DNA from: CAYWEP01 sp964457405
Lineage (GTDB): Bacteria; Patescibacteriota; Microgenomatia; Levybacterales; UBA12049
Direction: 5' to 3'
Assembly: GCA_964457405.1 (NCBI GenBank)
Contig: CAYWEP010000037.1
Span: forward strand, 1-11,150
DNA: 11,150 nt
Positions 4,848-11,150 of the stretch are shown here, piece by piece (within the stretch, counting starts at the first letter, position 1; each line of letters begins with the position of its first letter). Made by a program: the position numbers and the translations under genes. Under the pieces are notes generated by a model, which was not told the DNA's origin, searched no databases, and saw only the letters and a program-made list of their open reading frames with translations.

Positions 4848-6331
4848 CGTTTCAGCAGTTGTACAAAAAACTGCCTTCAGTTGATAGCTTATCCGCTGCC
4901 CCTCGGCCGTACATCAATCACTCTGTCGAATTTAAACGTCTGTTTAGTACAAAAGAGCGAATTGCCATGCTTGAAAAAGTCGGTCTTAATGTATTTTTCT
5001 TCCCTTCAGAGATGATTACCGGTTGCGATCTATTATCAGATTCCGGCACGACGACGATGACCAATGAGCAGTGGGCTGCTTTGCATGTGGGTGATGAAGC
5101 ATATGGGTCAAATCGAGGATACTTCTTGCTCTTAGAACAGATTGCAAAGGTGTTTGGTGAGGCGTTTGTTACGCAGACAAAAGATAATAAACCAACAGCA
5201 TTTTTGTTCCATCAAGGCAGGGCAGCAGAACATGCATTCTTTAGCTTGCTTTCGAAGAATGATACGCGACAAATAATCCCTAGTAACGGACATTTTGATA
5301 CGACAGCTGCAAATATTGAGGCAAATAATATGCAGGCACTCAATCTGTTTTCTCCGTTGCTAAAAAGCCGAACGTCAGATGTTCGGTTTAAAGGCGATAT
5401 GGACACAAAGCGCTTATCGACATTCTTGAAAATATCACAGAAGCAAATACCGCTTGTTTATTTGACGATTACCAACAACACAGGGGGAGGCCAGCCCGTA
5501 TCTCTTAAGAATATTCGTGAAGTCTCAACTCTTCTTCATCAACACAACATCCCGCTTTTTTTGGATGCGTGTCGTTTTGCAGAGAATGCCTGGTTCATCA
5601 AGCAATTTGAGAAAGGATACAGGGAAAAGACAATCCAGCAGATTGTCCGTGAGATATTCTCCCAGGCTGATGGATTCAGTATCAGCTTCAAAAAAGACGG
5701 CTTGTCCAATATTGGCGGTGGCATATTTTTCCGCAAAGACGGTTTGTTCGTCAAAAAATATCCTGATATTCCCGATAGACTGATGAATCATCAGATTCTT
5801 ACAGAAGGGCATCCGACCTATGGGGGCATGTCAGGAAGAGACATTATGGCACTTGTCGTCGGATTGCAAACCATTGTTACTGAAGAGTATCTTTCCTTCC
5901 GAATAAATCAGGTACAGGAGTTTGGAAAAGGAATGCAGGAAGCGGGGTTGCCAGTAATCGCACCATTTGGTGGACATGCGATTTATCTTGATATGACGGA
6001 GTTTTTTAGAGACACTGACAAGAAGCCTTCGGACTTTGGTGGCATTGCCTTCACTGCAATGCTTTTGGGATTATACGGCCATCGAGCGTGCGAGTTAGGG
6101 AATTTTGCCTTCGGTTCATACAATCCCAAAACCAGAAAAGAATCCTTTCCTGAAGTGAATTTCGTTCGCTTTGCCGTGCCACGGTTGCGTTATGAAAAAG
6201 ATGATCTTGCGTCGGTGGTAGAAGCGACAAAAGCGCTCTATCAGAATAGACAACATATTCCAAAAATTACTGTCATGTACGGATTGGAGCTTCCTCTTCG
6301 CCACTTCAAATCCCGCTTTGCCTTCCGCTGA
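4844..6331 (+). CDS. tnaA: Tryptophanase (tryptophan indole-lyase)
   Basis: This 495-residue PLP enzyme of the beta-eliminating lyase family splits L-tryptophan into indole, pyruvate and ammonia. It aligns over its whole length with E. coli TnaA (471 residues): LLSDSGTTTMT, GDEAYGSNRGYF, FHQGRAAEHAFF, TITNNTGGGQPVS, DACRFAENAWFIKQ (D241, R244), SFKKDGL with K284 at the PLP-lysine position, and EGHPTYGGMSGRD. Residues equivalent to E. coli D137 (D152, HFDTT) and H463 (H487, LRHF) are kept. In tyrosine phenol-lyase these positions are Thr and Phe, so tryptophanase is preferred. Insertions of about ten residues (near KDNKPTAF) explain the extra length. The start overlaps the stop of the 134-aa gene. 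No TnaC-like leader peptide is evident. Activity on other amino acids is not excluded. Confidence 0.93.
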   Translation: MTFQQLYKKLPSVDSLSAAPRPYINHSVEFKRLFSTKERIAMLEKVGLNVFFFPSEMITGCDLLSDSGTTTMTNEQWAALHVGDEAYGSNRGYFLLLEQIAKVFGEAFVTQTKDNKPTAFLFHQGRAAEHAFFSLLSKNDTRQIIPSNGHFDTTAANIEANNMQALNLFSPLLKSRTSDVRFKGDMDTKRLSTFLKISQKQIPLVYLTITNNTGGGQPVSLKNIREVSTLLHQHNIPLFLDACRFAENAWFIKQFEKGYREKTIQQIVREIFSQADGFSISFKKDGLSNIGGGIFFRKDGLFVKKYPDIPDRLMNHQILTEGHPTYGGMSGRDIMALVVGLQTIVTEEYLSFRINQVQEFGKGMQEAGLPVIAPFGGHAIYLDMTEFFRDTDKKPSDFGGIAFTAMLLGLYGHRACELGNFAFGSYNPKTRKESFPEVNFVRFAVPRLRYEKDDLASVVEATKALYQNRQHIPKITVMYGLELPLRHFKSRFAFR

Positions 6332-6357
6332 CTGTTTCATCACAAATTCCCTTGCCC

Positions 6358-6386
6358 TTGCAGAGAACAGACTTCTTAGATATAAT
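6358..6386 (+). promoter_or_regulatory. Sigma70-type promoter of the E1 fusion gene
   Basis: TTGCAG at 6358-6363 and a perfect TATAAT at 6381-6386 are spaced exactly 17 bp apart. This is the best-spaced promoter in the window. Transcription near 6393 leaves about 16 bases before the ATG at 6410, with no Shine-Dalgarno. It lies between tnaA and the E1 gene, so E1 can be expressed independently of tnaA. Confidence 0.7.
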
Positions 6387-6409
6387 TCCCTCTTGGAACT
6401 ACCCTGGTT

Positions 6410-9400
6410 ATGGCAAAAACGGAGATACAACCGCAACGATGGTATCATCCTGATGAACTAGCAGCTGCGATGCGGGCAGAGTACGGCCTTGCACCTGACC
6501 CCGCGCTCAGTAGATACAATGATCTCTACTATCAAAATGGCAGAACTCCTGCACGAGAAATAGACATGATCAGAAAGCAAGCTCCACAGAGATTTAGTTC
6601 AGATGGGCACGTTGCGGAACTTGACATTTCACAACTTGATATGCAATCAGGAGAAAACGATGCGCTTTTTCTCGGCATGCTTTCGAGCAGCATTACGCTT
6701 GAGCAAAAGCTGCAAATTACAAGCCGCCTCTTCGAGGCGGTTTTTCATAGGGAAAAGCTGCCAGAGGAGAAATCTCAACCTCAATGGAACTACAAATTCT
6801 TCCCTGGTCTTTGGTTAGAATCTGATAGTATGTTTTGTCAATCTTTTTTAACTCAATTTCCAGAAGGAAAAGGAGAGGTCATGAGTCCAGGTTTTGTTGA
6901 GTCTTGGCAAGAACAAAAAAGACTTATTGATGAAAACCTTGACGGTATATTGAAAAATAGAACACCTGCTTTTTTGGTTATGCATTCAGTCACTGCTTCC
7001 TTGGGAATGCTATCGCTAGCAGAGCGTCCAAAACTTCTTAGCCGGCCGGATTTCCACGTTGTAATGATCAATCCAGATTCTCATCCAAAGGAAAGGACAA
7101 ATTATTCAAAGACCTTAAGAGAAAGATTAGCCAGAATTAAAGAAAAATTCCCTCGTGTTACTGACGAATGGCTAGAAAAGTTTCTCTTAAGTTTTCCTCA
7201 AGAATGGGATGAGAATATTCAAGAAGCATTCAGAGAATATGGTAGGAATAAAAATATATCTATTATTGTTGGTGAAGATGATGATATCGTCCCACCATCA
7301 GCATTGGGAGATAAAAAGACAAGCAATATATTCGTGATTCCACAATTCGGACACATGGATGGGAAAAACAGTCAGGAGGTTTTAACAAAAGTGCAGGAAA
7401 TAATGCATGCGGCGACTGCCGAACAAAAACCACCACTTGACCAAGACCGCGTCGGCGCTTTCTTACGAACCGCAACAGAACTTTATAAAAATGAAAAAAC
7501 ACCCCAAGAACTCAAGGATGCTTTCTACCAATGTCTCACTCCCCAAGTACTTGAAGAAATAGCGAAGGAAAGCAGTGCAGAACGATGGTCTGCTGAAAAT
7601 ACCGAAGCTGCACTTCACGCATATTGTGAATTTATGACAATTGAACGTCGTTTTGGCGAAGAAAAAGGGCAAGAAATCTATAGGAAATTGGCAAAGATGT
7701 TTATCACAGCTCGAGAACTTGACGTCTGGGGAAATAGAGTCGGGAAGGTAACAACAGGAGAAAAGAGAGGAACAGCAATTTATCTCAGTCCAAAGGGTCA
7801 GGATATGGCAGAGTGCATATCACAGCTTGCTTTTACACAAACACGAGAAGAGATGGAACAGTTGTATGGAGAAAATGAAGGTTTTATGTCTGGGTACTAC
7901 CGCAACTGGGATATATTAACAAATCTTGGCGATGAATTAGCTGACCCAAAAGGTCGTCTTGTTAGAATCGATCAAGCACTCGCAGAACTTGCAAGAGTAA
8001 AAGGAGGATTGGGCGGAGAAGGAATAGATTTGCCTGCAAAAGGCCATGTTGTTGACAAGGATGGAAAAATAACCGTCTCACGGGGAACTGCAAATGTTGG
8101 GGGTCATGTTGTTGATGCTGTTGGATATGCGAATGGACTAAGATGGAAACGGATACAAAGAGATGGGATTATTTATGATAAGCCAGAGCGAGCAGAAAAA
8201 TATAGAGAGGTTCAACTCGATTATTCTGGTGCTGCTGGATTAATCATTGCCGGCGACGGGGCGCTCCATCACGTCAATGCTGGGCTTGAGTATGCATCTC
8301 TCTACAATTCACCCGCTATTTTTCTTCTTATGAACAATCTGATTGCAATTGGAGCAAAGCTGCCCGAATATACAGCGCAGACAGAGCTTTGGCAAAAAGG
8401 GCATGGCAGAAATGTACCAGGAATTCGGATAGAAAAGACTGATCCTGATCAACTATTTATGGCTATGCGTTTTGCGGTACTTCGTGCGTACCACGATGGG
8501 GGACCGACGCTGATTGAAGCGATGGTGGCACGACTTGATGCGCATTCTATACAACATGGTGATGTAACTACTGTTGAATATATTTTTGAAGCAAAAGAGA
8601 TTCTTGAACGACAACTCACTCTGCTACCTAACCAAGATCCAAAGAGAGATGAAATTCGAAAGTACATCGATACCACGCTTACCAAATACAGCCAGAGCGT
8701 TAATCAACTCACCGTCGTCGAAAGACTGGTAAAACTCCTCGCAGAGACAGAATATGTCAGCGATAAAGGAGTAAGAATTGATATCCAAAAAATCATTGAC
8801 GAAATTGTCGACCCGGCAGCTGTTGCACTTGAGACCTGGCAAGATAAGGGATATATCACTCCGCAAGAAGAAAAACAGTGGAAGAGCGAAGAAAAAACTA
8901 GGCTGGCAGCGATTACAGAAGAAGTCCTTGCAAGACCAAGACCAGATCCAAAAAAAGCAACTATGGACATGCGGTTTCCTGCCCGGAAAATCGAGAGGAA
9001 ATACTCAACAGAGAAGCGAACAGTAGAAGGAAATTCAGAAGCATTAAGCTTAGCAACTTGTAAAGCATTAGAGAATCCACATTTTCTCGCAGGTGGTATA
9101 GATTTAGTCAAAGGACTCGATATTCATGATGGAAAATTTGTGTATGCTCAGGGATATTATCGTGAAATAAGAAATAGCTACGAGAGATTTGGCCATATTC
9201 CGATGAAAGTATTTAATATGCCAATCGATGAAGCGAATGATCTTAAATTCGCGATGGGCATGGCAACAACAAGAACAGATCCAGAAAGTATCAAAAAAGC
9301 ACTTCGAATTGGACTCTTTTTATCATACGGAGACTATGCGTATGAGGCAATTGCTGCTTTACACATCTTAGCTAATAGGTATTACAGCACTGGCGGAGAG

Positions 9401-10339
9401 CTGACCAATCTTGTGACTCTTGTTATGAACTCAGGTGCGGTAGCAGGTGGTGGATTTATGCATTCTCATGAGATGGCAGCAAAAATGTACCAGACAAACC
9501 ATTCAGTAAATATTGCATATGTCTCAGATCCAGAGAGCACATACAAAGTAGGAAACTATGTGTTCAATGAGAGCAATAATCCAAATATCCTTATTATTGA
9601 CAAAAAGAAAATGTTTGAGCCAACGGCAACTTTTGAGGAAGGAACTGGCGTCATTGAACCAGGTGAAGGAAGGTTGGTGAAAGAAGGAAACGGTACGCAA
9701 ATAATTTCATTTGGTCCTATGGTCAACACGTTCAAAGATGCGCTTGAATCTTCCGATATGCTTCCACGCTTCACAGAATCAACTGGACTCTACGATCTCC
9801 GTTGGATTCAGCCATTTGCGTATGATGGCTTAGCTGATTTTCTCGCAGATGGTACGGGGCCAATTATTGTAGCCCACGAAGAACCTATCGGAGTGACTCC
9901 ATCTGAGAGAGGATCATCCAACCTTGAACCTATTATAAAGGGATTTGGTGCACAAATAATTTCACTTCTTGCCACAGATCCTCAGATGCGTGAAATTATT
10001 CAAGGAAGACCAATCATCCCGTTTGGTTCAAAGCCAGTTCCCGCTCCACCATGCGATGGGATCTTGATGGATGCGGTCATACCAACTGTTAAAGACGCAA
10101 AACGCGCCCTGGTGGAAGCTAATCGTTTAGATCGAGAGAGTTATCTTCGAGCAGAGGCATGGGATCGATTTGGACACGATAGAGATAAGAAGCGTGATCG
10201 CCACCTGAGATCACGACCTGCGACCGCGACCTGGAAGGCTTCGGCCGTGAGTCCTTCGACACTGAGCTCAGGACGAAATGCTCAGCCGAACGGCGCAAGC
10301 AATAACTTGGGTAAGTATAAGGGGTTTGAAGCTCAATAA
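6410..10339 (+). CDS. Fused 2-oxoacid dehydrogenase E1 (alpha+beta) with N-terminal hydrolase-like domain
   Basis: This 1309-residue protein contains both halves of a thiamine-diphosphate E1, which decarboxylates a 2-oxoacid and normally passes the acyl group to a lipoyl E2. Residues 1-120 are unrecognised. Residues 125-333 resemble an RBBP9/YdeN-like alpha/beta-hydrolase: LVMHSVTAS with candidate nucleophile S193, GEDDDIVPP (D290-D292) and GHMDG with H315. Residues 345-425 are helical. E1-alpha spans about 425-720, with the ThDP motif GDG (615-617) followed 24 residues later by NN (642-643), then GPTLIEA and HSIQHGD. A helical linker leads to E1-beta (about 850-1235), with MPIDEAND (E941, the cofactor-activating glutamate position), GGGFMHSHE (H1018/H1020) and a typical C-terminal LMDAVIPT segment. 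The last 50 or so residues are repeat-derived. Substrate (pyruvate, branched-chain or other 2-oxoacid) cannot be decided. No E2 or E3 gene is nearby. Confidence 0.85.
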   Translation: MAKTEIQPQRWYHPDELAAAMRAEYGLAPDPALSRYNDLYYQNGRTPAREIDMIRKQAPQRFSSDGHVAELDISQLDMQSGENDALFLGMLSSSITLEQKLQITSRLFEAVFHREKLPEEKSQPQWNYKFFPGLWLESDSMFCQSFLTQFPEGKGEVMSPGFVESWQEQKRLIDENLDGILKNRTPAFLVMHSVTASLGMLSLAERPKLLSRPDFHVVMINPDSHPKERTNYSKTLRERLARIKEKFPRVTDEWLEKFLLSFPQEWDENIQEAFREYGRNKNISIIVGEDDDIVPPSALGDKKTSNIFVIPQFGHMDGKNSQEVLTKVQEIMHAATAEQKPPLDQDRVGAFLRTATELYKNEKTPQELKDAFYQCLTPQVLEEIAKESSAERWSAENTEAALHAYCEFMTIERRFGEEKGQEIYRKLAKMFITARELDVWGNRVGKVTTGEKRGTAIYLSPKGQDMAECISQLAFTQTREEMEQLYGENEGFMSGYYRNWDILTNLGDELADPKGRLVRIDQALAELARVKGGLGGEGIDLPAKGHVVDKDGKITVSRGTANVGGHVVDAVGYANGLRWKRIQRDGIIYDKPERAEKYREVQLDYSGAAGLIIAGDGALHHVNAGLEYASLYNSPAIFLLMNNLIAIGAKLPEYTAQTELWQKGHGRNVPGIRIEKTDPDQLFMAMRFAVLRAYHDGGPTLIEAMVARLDAHSIQHGDVTTVEYIFEAKEILERQLTLLPNQDPKRDEIRKYIDTTLTKYSQSVNQLTVVERLVKLLAETEYVSDKGVRIDIQKIIDEIVDPAAVALETWQDKGYITPQEEKQWKSEEKTRLAAITEEVLARPRPDPKKATMDMRFPARKIERKYSTEKRTVEGNSEALSLATCKALENPHFLAGGIDLVKGLDIHDGKFVYAQGYYREIRNSYERFGHIPMKVFNMPIDEANDLKFAMGMATTRTDPESIKKALRIGLFLSYGDYAYEAIAALHILANRYYSTGGELTNLVTLVMNSGAVAGGGFMHSHEMAAKMYQTNHSVNIAYVSDPESTYKVGNYVFNESNNPNILIIDKKKMFEPTATFEEGTGVIEPGEGRLVKEGNGTQIISFGPMVNTFKDALESSDMLPRFTESTGLYDLRWIQPFAYDGLADFLADGTGPIIVAHEEPIGVTPSERGSSNLEPIIKGFGAQIISLLATDPQMREIIQGRPIIPFGSKPVPAPPCDGILMDAVIPTVKDAKRALVEANRLDRESYLRAEAWDRFGHDRDKKRDRHLRSRPATATWKASAVSPSTLSSGRNAQPNGASNNLGKYKGFEAQ
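6724..6745 (+). terminator. Terminator-like hairpin inside the E1 coding region
   Basis: CCGCCTC-TTC-GAGGCGG is a perfect 7-bp, GC-rich stem with a 3-base loop, followed directly by TTTTT. In form it is an intrinsic terminator on the plus strand, but it lies at about codons 105-112 of an open frame. Function, as an attenuator or as chance codon choice, is unproven. Confidence 0.35.
10234..10297. repeat. Dispersed palindromic repeat at the 3' end of the E1 gene
   Basis: This stretch has the pattern GTCCTTCGACA-CTGAGCTC-AGGAC (10251-10274), with the inner perfect palindrome CTGAGCTCAG at 10262-10271. Its outer arms also pair roughly: GGCTTCGGCCGTGAG and CTCAGCCGAACGG. The core closely resembles GTCCTTCGACAAGCTCAGGAC-type repeats scattered through many environmental bacterial genomes (from memory). 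It is read in frame and encodes most of the last 50 residues of the E1 protein. Confidence 0.6.
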
Positions 10340-10349
10340 AGAGGTTTTT

Positions 10350-10721
10350 TTACGCTGAAGCGGTTTGTAGCTCTTGAAATGTATTAGCTAACTCTTGCTT
10401 TTGGGAAACTGACAATACGCGATTAATGGTCTCAACATATTTAGTGATCGCATCTTTTGAGGCTGTTTCAAGGGCATCTTGCATTTGTGATGGAGTAAAA
10501 TAGGCACCTAATGTACTCGCTACTTTATCAGCATCGTTTACATTAGTGGTAAGTTTTGTTTTAATTTCCTCTTGCTTGTCGGTGGGTAAGGTTGAGATTA
10601 AGTCTAAAAGAGATTGTAAGCGGACATTTTTAATAAATTCACTAATAAAGGCTTCTTTATCGTCGCTATAATCAATAACCTCGAGTATTTTTAATAGTAA
10701 ATCGCGTGGTGTATTAATCAT
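10350..10721 (-). CDS. Unrecognised all-helical protein (123 aa)
   Basis: This 123-residue soluble protein is almost entirely predicted helix and rich in Lys, Glu, Gln and Thr: LLLKILEVIDYSDDKEAFI, FIKNVRLQSLLDLISTLP, KQEEIKTKLT, then DADKVASTLGAYFTPSQM and repeated amphipathic helices to the end. It has no cysteine, signal peptide or catalytic motif. The N-terminal half is reminiscent of short DUF5663-like proteins from Patescibacteria, but I am not confident in that link. The ATG at 10721 follows the stop of the upstream 92-residue gene by three bases (TAG-TTT-ATG), so both are on one transcript. It converges on the E1 gene, with only 10 bases between the two stops and no clear bidirectional terminator. 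Confidence 0.7.
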   Translation of the reverse strand: MINTPRDLLLKILEVIDYSDDKEAFISEFIKNVRLQSLLDLISTLPTDKQEEIKTKLTTNVNDADKVASTLGAYFTPSQMQDALETASKDAITKYVETINRVLSVSQKQELANTFQELQTASA

Positions 10722-10724
10722 AAA

Positions 10725-11003
10725 CTAATCTTTATTTGCGATGCAAAAGAATTGTATTTCGATATGCCTTGCAAGCTCGTGAAGGACAACCACTAAGCTA
10801 GATCCTCCTGCCACAAGACCGTGTACTAAAGCGCGGTCACTATCCCCTTGAGCCATATTTATGCCTGCTAAGAAACTTTGTGCACCGACATTTACAAAGT
10901 TTAACCCAACTATTACGCTTGCACCCCATCCACCTAAAAATTCTTTTGAGGCTTCGGTTGGTGTTTGTATTGGTTGCTCGGGTGTGCTTTCCACTCTATT
11001 CAT
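10725..11003 (-). CDS. Unrecognised small hydrophobic protein (92 aa)
   Basis: This protein has a polar, Pro/Thr-rich start (MNRVESTPEQPIQTPTEA), then two hydrophobic segments at about residues 26-45 (WGASVIVGLNFVNVGAQSFL) and 56-78 (ALVHGLVAGGSSLVVVLHEL), and a short tail ending in FFCIANKD. The many small residues (G, A, S) suggest two membrane-associated helices, perhaps a hairpin in the cytoplasmic membrane. I do not recognise a family. The ATG at 11003 is chosen. An in-frame TTG at 11021 would add six residues and cannot be excluded. There is no Shine-Dalgarno. It is the first gene of a two-gene minus-strand operon with the 123-residue helical protein three bases downstream, so the two may work together. 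Confidence 0.6.
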   Translation of the reverse strand: MNRVESTPEQPIQTPTEASKEFLGGWGASVIVGLNFVNVGAQSFLAGINMAQGDSDRALVHGLVAGGSSLVVVLHELARHIEIQFFCIANKD

Positions 11004-11040
11004 TGTATCAATTGGTATCAAAAATCAATGCCAATTACCA

Positions 11041-11075
11041 ATCGTGCCTATCGTGCCATACTTTTACGTAAAAGT
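11041..11075. promoter_or_regulatory. Palindrome and short tandem repeat upstream of the minus-strand operon
   Basis: ACTTTTACGTAAAAGT at 11060-11075 is a perfect 16-bp palindrome. ATCGTGCC occurs twice, at 11041-11048 and 11050-11057. On the minus strand a TTGACT (11078-11073) overlaps the palindrome and has a poor -10 (CACGAT) 17 bp further on. The site could be an operator or promoter for the operon starting at 11003, or part of the end of an upstream gene. Confidence 0.35.
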
Positions 11076-11150
11076 CAAGTTATAGGCTCTAGAAACAGTT
11101 TTGTCATAGGAAGTCTCAATATTCGCTGATTTAGGAAATCTCAGTTTTCG
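11064..11150 (-). CDS. Possible C-terminal end of an upstream minus-strand gene (partial)
   Basis: On the minus strand one frame is open from the window edge to a TAA at 11066-11064, giving 28 residues (…SYDKTVSRAYNLTFT). The other two minus frames contain stops in this stretch. The fragment is not recognised, and an open run of this length is not significant by itself. If real, the gene lies upstream of the two-gene operon with a gap of 60 bases. Imperfect 25-base repeats in the same stretch weaken the case. Confidence 0.25.
   Translation of the reverse strand, partial: RKLRFPKSANIETSYDKTVSRAYNLTFT
11107..11150. repeat. Imperfect 25-bp tandem repeat at the window edge
   Basis: TAGGAAGTCTCAATATTCG at 11107-11125 and TAGGAAATCTCAGTTTTCG at 11132-11150 match at 16 of 19 positions, with a 25-base period. 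The second copy is cut by the window edge. A weaker, gapped relative (TAGAAACAGTTTTG) lies at 11090-11103. Confidence 0.4.

Noticed and set aside
4844..6331. Tyrosine phenol-lyase as the identity of the PLP lyase
   Set aside because: The Asp (D152) and His (H487) equivalent to E. coli TnaA D137 and H463 are present. Tyrosine phenol-lyase has Thr and Phe there.
6116..6448. 110-codon minus-strand frame spanning the tnaA end and E1 start
   Set aside because: It overlaps conserved tnaA C-terminal residues and the E1 promoter, and its translation shows no domain.
8704..9111. 135-codon open frame on the minus strand inside the E1 gene
   Set aside because: Opposite to the linker and E1-beta start, with Ser-rich low-complexity translation and no start signals; a shadow of the real frame.
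6410..10339. Phosphoketolase or transketolase as the identity of the ThDP protein
   Set aside because: The order GDG-x24-NN with GPTLIEA and HS…GD, followed by a separate beta half with PIDEAND and MHSHE, is that of 2-oxoacid dehydrogenase E1.
10323..10373. Near-identical 12-mers GGTTTGAAGCTC (10323-10334) and GGTTTGTAGCTC (10362-10373) as an attachment site
   Set aside because: There is no integrase, no tRNA and no mobile cargo between them, and an 11/12 match of this length close by can arise by chance.

Overview
The window looks like chromosomal DNA from an uncultured bacterium with a compact genome, most likely Candidate Phyla Radiation (Patescibacteria) or something similar. This placement is an inference. 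It rests on moderate GC (about 37-47% in the stretches I counted by hand), short intergenic gaps, many genes without a Shine-Dalgarno sequence and with a TATAAT box almost touching the start codon, small unnamed proteins, and GC-rich palindromic repeats lying between and inside genes. TGA is used as a normal stop (msrB, tnaA), so there is no sign of stop-codon reassignment.

Left part (1-3846). After a possible C-terminal remnant of an upstream gene comes a 62-residue CxxCxC protein with the only canonical promoter plus Shine-Dalgarno in the window. Next is an O-carbamoylation module: a membrane-anchored SGNH hydrolase, an overlapping 82-residue one-helix membrane protein, a full-length NodU/CmcH-type carbamoyltransferase and, beyond a 196-bp repeat-rich gap, a 59-residue DUF5989-type membrane peptide with its own promoter. 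The set recalls carbamoyltransferase neighbourhoods such as sxtI-sxtJ-sxtK and probably modifies a surface glycan or small molecule. The substrate cannot be read from the sequence.

Middle (3890-6331). A methionine sulfoxide reductase B gene carries a 16-codon in-frame palindromic insertion just before its catalytic cysteine. It is followed by an unrecognised 134-residue protein whose stop overlaps the start of a tryptophanase gene (ATGA). The tryptophanase keeps the PLP lysine and the Asp and His that separate it from tyrosine phenol-lyase.

Right part (6358-11150). A promoter with ideal spacing drives a 1309-residue protein. It joins an alpha/beta-hydrolase-like N-terminal domain to both halves (alpha and beta) of a thiamine-diphosphate 2-oxoacid dehydrogenase E1, and ends in a tail encoded by a dispersed repeat. 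No E2 or E3 gene is present. Tryptophanase releases pyruvate, a possible but unproven E1 substrate. Two small convergent genes on the minus strand (an amphipathic helical protein and a hydrophobic protein) close the window, with a palindrome, short repeats and perhaps the end of another minus-strand gene at the right edge. No tRNA, rRNA, CRISPR array, transposase or integrase was seen.
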